From: Amycolatopsis xylanica
GTDB taxonomy: Bacteria > Actinomycetota > Actinomycetes > Mycobacteriales > Pseudonocardiaceae
Length of the DNA: 64,000 nt
Assembly: GCF_900107045.1 (NCBI RefSeq)
Contig: NZ_FNON01000006.1
Span: 508,754-572,753 of the forward strand
Direction: 5' to 3'
Shown: positions 58,472 to 64,000 of the stretch, piece by piece
Numbering within the stretch: position 1 is the stretch's first letter
Layout of the letters: every line of letters starts with the position of its first letter
Position numbers and translations under genes: made by a program
The notes under the pieces: generated by a model
Database searches by the model: none
Seen by the model: the letters and a program-made list of their open reading frames with translations, nothing else
Told to the model about the DNA's origin: nothing

Positions 58472-60004
58472 TCACGCGGCCGTCGCCGGTTTGGTTGCCT
58501 CCCTGCGGACAATTCGTCCTTCGTCGAGGTAGAGCACCTCGTCGAAGCCCGCCAGGTGCTCGGGCCGATGGGTCGCGAGGACGACCGTCCCGGTCGCTTG
58601 GGCGAGCACGGCCGCCAGCACCGCGTCCCCGTGCGCGGTGTCGAGGCCTTCGACGGGCTCGTCCAGCACGAGCACCGGCGGCGCGGCGAGTACGGCCCTG
58701 GCGAGGATGAGCCGTTGCCGCTGCCCACCGGAGAGCGCGTCGCCGTCCGGGCCCGCGTCACGGTCCAGGTCGACGTCGAGGTCCGTGACCTCGCAAGCCG
58801 AGCGCAGGTCGTCTTCGGTCGCATTGGGCCGCGCGAGCAGCAGGTTCTCGCGGACGGTGGTGTGGAAGACGTGCGCGTCCGCGAGCGCGCCGGAGATGAG
58901 CGGCGGCAGATCGCGGTCCTCCAGCGGGTGGCCGTCGACGGTGAGCCAGCCGGTCGGATCGGTGAGGCCGAGCAGGGTGTGCAGGAGCGTGCTCTTGCCA
59001 GAGCCGCTGGGACCGACCAGGCCGACGCGCTTGCCCGGCGGCAGGTCGAGGTCGACGTCCACCAGCGCGGGCGCGCGGCCGGGGTACTGGACGCTGACCT
59101 TTTCGAGGCGGAAATGGCCTGTGGTGACAGGTTTCGCGGCACGCGGTGCGGGTCGCCCGGCCAGCAGTGTCCGGATACGAGTGGCCGATTCGCGGACCTC
59201 GACCCAGCGCTGGGCGGCCGCGGTGAGCGGAAGCACCACCTCGAAAGCCGTGATCGTGCCCAGCGTCACCGCGGCGGTCACCGGCGCGGACGCGCCGGCC
59301 AGCAAGCACACGGCGACCGCGGTGCCCAGCTGCGTGAGGATTCCCAGCGCTGAAAGGAAACTGTTCCTGGCGCTCACCGTCCGGTCGCGCCGGGCGAGCG
59401 CCTCGACTACCTCGTGCGCGGCGGCCAGCGCGGGTGCGTGCGCGTCATAGGCGATGAGTTCGCGCCTTCCGGTGATCAGCTCGACCGTGTGATTCGCGAG
59501 ATCTGTGCGGCGCGCGGGAGTTCGCATGGCGCACAACGGAAGCACGACACCAGCGACGAGCAGCCCGCCCAGCAGCGCGAGTGCGCTGCCGATGCTCGCG
59601 AACGACGTCGCGGCGACGGCGGTGACCCCGACAAGCCCCGCGACCGCGGCCGGAAGCAGGCAGCGAAGCACGGCATCCTGCGCCGCGTCCACATCGGACA
59701 CTAGCCGGTCGACGAGATCACCGCTCGAATACCTCTGCGGCACAAGGGATCGGTAGACGCGGGTGCGGAGCACGCTCACGTATCGGAGCACCACCTCGTG
59801 CCCGGTGAGGCGTTCGGCATATCGGAGACCGCCGCGGAGCAGAGCGAGCGTCCGCACGGCGACGATCGCCACCGTCAACGCGGCGAGCGGTGGTTGTTCG
59901 GCGGCGCGCAGGAGCAGCCAGGCTGCGGTGGCCATGAGCGCGAGCCCGGCCAGTTCGGCGCCCGCGGCGATGAGGGCCGCGCGGATGAGCCGCGTGAGGT
60001 TCAT
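58472..60004 (-). CDS. cydC: ABC exporter CydC (cytochrome bd assembly)
   Basis: 510 residues: six-helix exporter transmembrane domain (about 1-300), then an ATPase domain with Walker A GPSGSGKSTLL, signature LSGGQRQRLILARAVL, Walker B VLVLDEP and the H-loop THRPEHLA. CydDC is a heterodimeric transporter of heme/thiols needed for bd oxidase assembly. ATG at 60004 overlaps the cydD stop by 4 bp (ATGA). The much longer open frame upstream runs antisense through cydD. Last gene of cydABDC. Confidence 0.93.
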   Translation of the reverse strand: MNLTRLIRAALIAAGAELAGLALMATAAWLLLRAAEQPPLAALTVAIVAVRTLALLRGGLRYAERLTGHEVVLRYVSVLRTRVYRSLVPQRYSSGDLVDRLVSDVDAAQDAVLRCLLPAAVAGLVGVTAVAATSFASIGSALALLGGLLVAGVVLPLCAMRTPARRTDLANHTVELITGRRELIAYDAHAPALAAAHEVVEALARRDRTVSARNSFLSALGILTQLGTAVAVCLLAGASAPVTAAVTLGTITAFEVVLPLTAAAQRWVEVRESATRIRTLLAGRPAPRAAKPVTTGHFRLEKVSVQYPGRAPALVDVDLDLPPGKRVGLVGPSGSGKSTLLHTLLGLTDPTGWLTVDGHPLEDRDLPPLISGALADAHVFHTTVRENLLLARPNATEDDLRSACEVTDLDVDLDRDAGPDGDALSGGQRQRLILARAVLAAPPVLVLDEPVEGLDTAHGDAVLAAVLAQATGTVVLATHRPEHLAGFDEVLYLDEGRIVRREATKPATAA

Positions 60005-61503
60005 ACGTGCTCCAGTGTCTTGACCTCGATCACGCGATCCGCGAGCGCGGCCATCGCGGGGCGGTGGGCGACGAGGATCGCGGTCCTGCCTTCGAGCAGG
60101 CGCCGCGTCGCCGCCAGCACCGTCGCCTCGGTTCCGGCGTCGAGCCGGGCGGTCGGTTCGTCGAGCAGCAGGAGACCGGCGTCGGTGCGGGCCCAAGCGC
60201 GGGCGATGCCGATGCGCTGGCGCTGGCCAGAAGACAACCCCGTGCCGACTTCGCCGATCTCCGGCAACGCGGTGACGACGTCGTCGAGCGCGGCCGCCCG
60301 CGCGGCGTCCCCGGCAGGCCTGCCGAAGCCGATGTTGTGCGTGACGCTGCCGGTGAACAGCGTCGGCCGCTGCGGCACCCAGGCGATCTCCGCACGCCAC
60401 GCGGCCAGGTCCAGCTCGCGCAGATCGACGCCGTCGATCAGCACCCTGCCGTGCGTCGGCTCGACGAAACCCAAGAGCAGGGCCAAAAGTGTGCTCTTGC
60501 CCGAACCGCTCGGTCCCATCAGCGCGACGTGCTCGCCAGGCTCGATCCGGAGATCCAATCCGGACAACACCGGCGTATCTCCATAGTGGACGGTCACGTT
60601 GTCCAGCACCACACCGGGAACCCCACGACGCCGGCGTATTCCCGGCCGGGTGACCATGGCGGGCGCGAGGGCTTCGGTCTCGCGGATGGCCGCGAGACCT
60701 TCCGCGCCCGCGTGGAACTTCGCACCGGCCGCGCGCAGCGGCAGGTAGGCCTCCGGCGCCAGTATCAGGATCAGCAGCGCCGTGTGCGCGGTCATCCCGC
60801 CTTCCAGCAGCCGGAAACCGATCGGTACCGCGACCAGCGCCACCGACAGCGTCGCGAGCAGTTCCAGCACCAGCGCGGACAGGAACGCCACCCGCAGCGT
60901 CCGCATGGTCGCGTCGACGTGCGCGTCGGCCATCGCGCGGACAGTCCGCGCCTGCGCCTCGGCGCGACCGAACACCTTCAGCGTGGTCAAACCCCTGACG
61001 ACGTCCAGGAAATGGCCGCCGAGCTTGGCTAGCAGCCGCCACTGCCGCGCGGTCTTCGCCTTCGTATGCGCGCCGACGAGGATCGCGAAGACCGGGATCA
61101 GCGGCACGGTCGCGGTGACGATCAGCGCCGAGGCCAGATCGGCCGTGAACAGCCGGACGATCACCGCCACCGGCACTACGACGGCCGTCACGAGCGCCGG
61201 GAGATAGCCGGTGAGATACGGGTCCGCCGCGTCGACGCCCTTGGTCGCCAGCGTCGCCGCCTCACCGGCACGGTCCGTTTCGGCCGACAGAATCCGCTTG
61301 CGCAGCAAGGACTTCGTGCGGGCGGCGAACCGCCCGACGACCGCGCCCTGCACACCCGCGAGCACTGCACGTGCCGCGATCACGACGACCAGGAGCCAGC
61401 TGAAACCGCTGGTCAGCAGCGTTGCGAGCAGGTCGGCCTGCGCCAGGATCACGCTCGCCGTGAGCACGCCGAACCCTGCCAGCACCGCGTAGTAAGACCG
61501 CAT
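60001..61503 (-). CDS. cydD: ABC exporter CydD (cytochrome bd assembly)
   Basis: 500 residues: transmembrane exporter domain (about 1-290) and ATPase domain with Walker A GPSGSGKSTLLALLLGF, Q-loop region AWVPQRPTLFTGSV, signature LSSGQRQRIGIARAWA and Walker B LLLLDEPTARLD. Partner of CydC. It starts at the ATG at 61503, 9 bp after cydB, and overlaps cydC. In many actinomycetes cydD and cydC are fused; here they are separate genes. Confidence 0.93.
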   Translation of the reverse strand: MRSYYAVLAGFGVLTASVILAQADLLATLLTSGFSWLLVVVIAARAVLAGVQGAVVGRFAARTKSLLRKRILSAETDRAGEAATLATKGVDAADPYLTGYLPALVTAVVVPVAVIVRLFTADLASALIVTATVPLIPVFAILVGAHTKAKTARQWRLLAKLGGHFLDVVRGLTTLKVFGRAEAQARTVRAMADAHVDATMRTLRVAFLSALVLELLATLSVALVAVPIGFRLLEGGMTAHTALLILILAPEAYLPLRAAGAKFHAGAEGLAAIRETEALAPAMVTRPGIRRRRGVPGVVLDNVTVHYGDTPVLSGLDLRIEPGEHVALMGPSGSGKSTLLALLLGFVEPTHGRVLIDGVDLRELDLAAWRAEIAWVPQRPTLFTGSVTHNIGFGRPAGDAARAAALDDVVTALPEIGEVGTGLSSGQRQRIGIARAWARTDAGLLLLDEPTARLDAGTEATVLAATRRLLEGRTAILVAHRPAMAALADRVIEVKTLEHV

Positions 61504-61512
61504 GACGTCCCC

Positions 61513-62469
61513 TCAGAAGTGCAGCGGCGAACGCTGGTCGACCCGGCCACGGTTGGCGCGCCACGTCACCCACTGCACCGCGATCATCAGCACGATCGAC
61601 GGCACACCGAACGCGGTGAGCAGCTTGAACGTCTCCGCCGACGTGGCGGCCTGGTCAACGGTCAGTGTGTCCACTGTGGACGTGTAGACCACCGGGAACC
61701 GGAGCAGTCCGACCAAGGCCACCGGCGCCGCCGCGAGCACCATCGCCGCGGCCAGCGCCACGCGGTACCGCCGCGCGCGCAGCCCGGCGAACACCACGGC
61801 CAGCGCCGCGAACGCCACCGCCACGACCGGGATCCCGCGCCACGTCGCGCCTTCGAGTTCGACCAGCCCCCACAGCGTCGCGACCACCAGGAACGCCAGC
61901 ACCGGCGCGACCAGCGAGGTCGCCAGCCTGCGCGCCCGCCCGACCAGGTCTTCCGGGGCGCGCACGGTCAGGAAAACCGCGCCCTGCAACGCGAACAGCG
62001 CGACGAACCCGGCTCCCCACAGCACCGCGTACGGCGTGAACAACCCGAGCACGTCACCGGACGGCACCCCGCGCACCAGGTTCCCGAGGAACAGGCCCCA
62101 CGAAACGGCCGTCACCAGCGCGCCCACGCCGATCCCGAAACTCCAGAGCGCGCCCCGGGTCCCGGGGTTCCTGCCACGCAGCTGCACCGACGCCGTGAAC
62201 GTCACCAAGCCCAGCAGCAGCGTCACCACCAGCACGTACGCGCCCGAGAACACGCGGCCCTCCAGATGCGGGAACGCGCCGAACAGCACACCGACCGCCG
62301 CGACCAGCCACACCTCGTTGGCCAGGAAGAACGGCCCCAGCGAGCCGAGCACGCGCCGCTGGTCGCCGCCGAAGCCGCGCAGCAGCATCCCGATGCCGTA
62401 GTCATACCCGGCCAGCGCGAAGTAGGCCGCGATCAGCAGGCCCAGCACACCCCACCACAACGTCACCAT
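61513..62469 (-). CDS. cydB: Cytochrome bd oxidase subunit II CydB
   Basis: A 318-residue membrane protein with about eight or nine helices. WWGVLGLLIAAYFALAGYDYGIGMLL at the N-terminus is the CydB hallmark (GYDxG), followed by RRVLGSLGPFFLANEVWLVAAVGVLFGAFP. CydB completes the terminal oxidase with CydA. ATG at 62469, 2 bp after the cydA stop. Confidence 0.93.
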   Translation of the reverse strand: MVTLWWGVLGLLIAAYFALAGYDYGIGMLLRGFGGDQRRVLGSLGPFFLANEVWLVAAVGVLFGAFPHLEGRVFSGAYVLVVTLLLGLVTFTASVQLRGRNPGTRGALWSFGIGVGALVTAVSWGLFLGNLVRGVPSGDVLGLFTPYAVLWGAGFVALFALQGAVFLTVRAPEDLVGRARRLATSLVAPVLAFLVVATLWGLVELEGATWRGIPVVAVAFAALAVVFAGLRARRYRVALAAAMVLAAAPVALVGLLRFPVVYTSTVDTLTVDQAATSAETFKLLTAFGVPSIVLMIAVQWVTWRANRGRVDQRSPLHF

Positions 62470-62471
62470 GA

Positions 62472-63638
62472 TCAGACCCCGCTCAGCACGGGCAGCGCGA
62501 CGGGCCGCGGCGCGTCGACTTCGGGGCCACGCTTGGCGACCCTGGCCATCAGCACCCAGTCGGCGATCGCGAGCACAGCGAACAGGGCTGTAAAGGCCAC
62601 GAACGAGAACAGGATCTCGCCGCCGCTCACGTTCGCGATGGCGTCGGCGGTGCGCAGCTTCCCGTAGACCAGCCACGGCTGGCGGCCGAACTCCCGCACC
62701 AGCCACCCGGCGATCGCGGCCAGGAACGGCAGCGGGATCGCCAGCACCATCAGGTACAGCAGCGGCCTGACCTTGGTGATCCGGTCGCGGTGCAGCAGCG
62801 CCGTGCCGAGCAGCGCGGCCAGCAGGCAGGCGAAACCGATCATGATCATGAAACCGAGCGAAGCGCCGACTTCGGGCCCTTGCTTGAACTTGTCCGGCTG
62901 GTATCCGCTGATCAGGCCGAACTGCGCGAAGCCCTGGTTGATCACCAGCAGGCTGCCGAGCAGCGCGGCGAGCACGCCGATCCGCATCGAGCGCCGGAAG
63001 AACTCGACCTCGGTGGTGCGCTTGATGAAGTGGTACGCGCTGACCCCGACGACGAAGAACCCGCCGGTCATCACGGCCGCGCCGATCAGGTGCGGCAGCG
63101 CGGCGGCGAGCGCCGGGTTCGCCAGCAGCGCGCCGAAGTCGTCGAGCTTCAGCACACCGTTCTCGGTGTGCGTGCCGACCGGGTTCTGCAGGAACGAGTT
63201 CGCCACCATGATGAACAGCGCCGAGGCGTAGGCGGTCAGCGTGACCAGCCAGATCAGCGCCAGGTGCACCCACTTGTTCAGCTTCGAGAAGCCGAAGATC
63301 CAGAGGCCGAGGAAGGTCGACTCGGCGAAGAACGCGACCAGCGTCTCGATGGCCAGCGGTGCGCCGAACACGTCGCCTGCAAATGCAGACAGTCCGGTCC
63401 AGGTGAGCCCGAACTGGAATTCCATCACGATGCCGGTGGCGATTCCCAGTGCGTAGTTGATCACATAGAGCTTGCCCCAGAATCGGGTCATTCGGAGTAA
63501 TTCGGGTTTCCGCCCGAACGCGGAGCGTGTCTGCATCACGGCGACGACCGTCACGAGGCCGAGGGTGAGCAGCACGAACAGGAAGTGGAACGAGGTGGTG
63601 GTCGCGAACTGGGCTCTCGCGATCGGCAGTGGGTCCAT
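62472..63638 (-). CDS. cydA: Cytochrome bd oxidase subunit I CydA, compact form
   Basis: 388 residues, well short of the usual 440-520. Heme ligand regions are kept: ARAQFATTTSFHFLFVLLTLG (His near residue 19), LAIETLVAFFAESTFLGLWIFG (acidic residues), ALPHLIGAAVMTGGFFVVGVSAYH (His) and the Met of FMIMIGFA. GRQPWLVYG is present. The periplasmic Q-loop between helices 5 and 6, which carries the quinol-binding QPMKLAAMEA-type motif in E. coli and mycobacteria, is reduced to about 25 residues (NQGFAQFGLISGYQPDKFKQ) and lacks it. ATG at 63638. First gene of cydABDC; a PadR-box-like dyad lies just upstream. Confidence 0.9.
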   Translation of the reverse strand: MDPLPIARAQFATTTSFHFLFVLLTLGLVTVVAVMQTRSAFGRKPELLRMTRFWGKLYVINYALGIATGIVMEFQFGLTWTGLSAFAGDVFGAPLAIETLVAFFAESTFLGLWIFGFSKLNKWVHLALIWLVTLTAYASALFIMVANSFLQNPVGTHTENGVLKLDDFGALLANPALAAALPHLIGAAVMTGGFFVVGVSAYHFIKRTTEVEFFRRSMRIGVLAALLGSLLVINQGFAQFGLISGYQPDKFKQGPEVGASLGFMIMIGFACLLAALLGTALLHRDRITKVRPLLYLMVLAIPLPFLAAIAGWLVREFGRQPWLVYGKLRTADAIANVSGGEILFSFVAFTALFAVLAIADWVLMARVAKRGPEVDAPRPVALPVLSGV

Positions 63639-63652
63639 GGCGGCGACTCTAT

Positions 63653-63669
63653 ATGTAGTTCGGCTACAT
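63653..63669. promoter_or_regulatory. PadR-box-like dyad upstream of cydA
   Basis: ATGTAG-TTCGG-CTACAT (63653-63669): 6-bp arms, ATGT-N9-ACAT overall, close to the ATGT...ACAT pattern bound by PadR-family repressors. A further ATGTAG follows at 63668. It lies 15-31 bp upstream of the cydA ATG and about 90 bp upstream of the divergent padR start. Confidence 0.55.
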
Positions 63670-63741
63670 GTAGGCGGCAAACGCAACAAATCAGGGACGA
63701 TTCAGGGGTGACTCAGGGTCGATGCCAGGGGCGTCGATGAG

Positions 63742-63747
63742 TAGAGT
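63742..63747 (+). promoter_or_regulatory. Candidate -10 box, leaderless padR
   Basis: TAGAGT at 63742-63747, 8 nt before the padR ATG at 63756, with no ribosome-binding site between. Confidence 0.35.
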
Positions 63748-63755
63748 GCCTATCT

Positions 63756-64000
63756 ATGAAGGCGGACGTCCTGCGCGGACACCTCGACGCACTACTGCTG
63801 GCCGTCCTCGACGGCCGCAAACTCCACGGTTACGCGATCATCGAGTCGCTCCAGCTGCGCAGCGACGGCGCGCTCGACCTGCCGACCGGCACCGTGTACC
63901 CGGCGCTGCGGCGCCTGGAGCGGGCCGGTTACCTCGCCAGTGAGTGGGACGTCGTGTCCGGCCGCAAGCGCCGCACCTACAAGCTCACCCGCTCCGGCCA
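63756..64000 (+). CDS. PadR family regulator (truncated by window end)
   Basis: The first 81 residues are present. ATG at 63756 opens MKADVLRGHLDALLLAVLDG, then the PadR winged helix RKLHGYAIIESLQLRSDGAL, LPTGTVYPALRRLERAGYLA and the wing SGRKRRTYKLTRSG. PadR proteins are small winged-helix repressors that sense aromatics or redox-active ligands. It is divergent from cydABDC across about 117 bp containing an ATGT/ACAT dyad, so control of the oxidase operon is likely (inference). Confidence 0.88.
   Translation, partial: MKADVLRGHLDALLLAVLDGRKLHGYAIIESLQLRSDGALDLPTGTVYPALRRLERAGYLASEWDVVSGRKRRTYKLTRSG

Overview
The window looks like a chromosomal segment of a high-GC actinomycete, most likely Pseudonocardiaceae and Amycolatopsis-like. 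The evidence is the GC-rich coding with GTG/TTG starts and frequent 4-bp start/stop overlaps, the arabinogalactan/rhamnose linker genes (rmlB, rmlD, wbbL, manC), the F420 genes fbiA-fbiB, two LCP ligases, a cydABDC bd-oxidase operon and secreted hydrolases. Taxonomy is inferred from gene content only. From memory of gene order, two halves resemble two separate Mycobacterium tuberculosis neighbourhoods: purK-purE-fadE25-LCP-rmlD-wbbL-manC-fbiA-fbiB, and fdxC-dapC-dapD-dapE-LOG-gpgS.

Layout. 1-5.5 kb: end of an unidentified gene, two overlapping GT87 membrane mannosyltransferase-like genes, purK-purE, and an opposing membrane protein with CARDB-type ectodomain. 5.5-10.7 kb: acyl-CoA ligase and acyl-CoA dehydrogenase (divergent), DUF1206 and DoxX membrane proteins, TIGR03089. 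10.7-15.6 kb: two overlapping LCP genes opposite rmlB-rmlD. 15.6-19.2 kb: a lower-GC secreted protein, an ECF sigma/CU044_5270 pair and a winged-helix regulator. 19.3-27.9 kb: a glycosyltransferase island of six enzymes, interrupted by two tandem copies of a two-hairpin RNA-like element and a small DUF3800-like gene. 28-36.7 kb: manC, alkA-type glycosylase, a GntR/membrane protein pair framed by two proline/glutamine-rich tail proteins, then the overlapping fbiA-fbiB-nudix genes and a GNAT. 36.7-44.1 kb: ferredoxin, dapC, a TetR/flavin monooxygenase divergon, CHAD protein, dapD, lipoprotein, dapE.

44.1-53 kb is a secreted-hydrolase region: two XRE-TPR regulators flank an M4 and an M28 metallopeptidase that share an almost identical C-terminal cassette, followed by a GH9 cellulase. 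53-56.1 kb: two tandem LOG-family genes, plsC-like acyltransferase and gpgS. 56.1-58.4 kb: tandem HAF-repeat secreted proteins plus a decayed third copy. 58.5-64 kb: cydA-cydB-cydD-cydC on the minus strand and a divergent, truncated padR gene.

The most unusual non-coding content is (i) a seven-member family of near-perfect extragenic palindromes centred on GGTT-CT-AACC, two of which supply the stop codon of the upstream gene; (ii) a second palindrome family sharing a TTCGTCAG/CTGACGAA core; (iii) the tandem two-hairpin element at 26.1-26.35 kb, with extended -10 boxes and terminator-like ends; and (iv) several well-formed operator dyads (GntR/membrane, TetR/monooxygenase, M4 protease, cyd/PadR). 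No tRNA, rRNA, CRISPR array, insertion sequence or attachment site was recognised.
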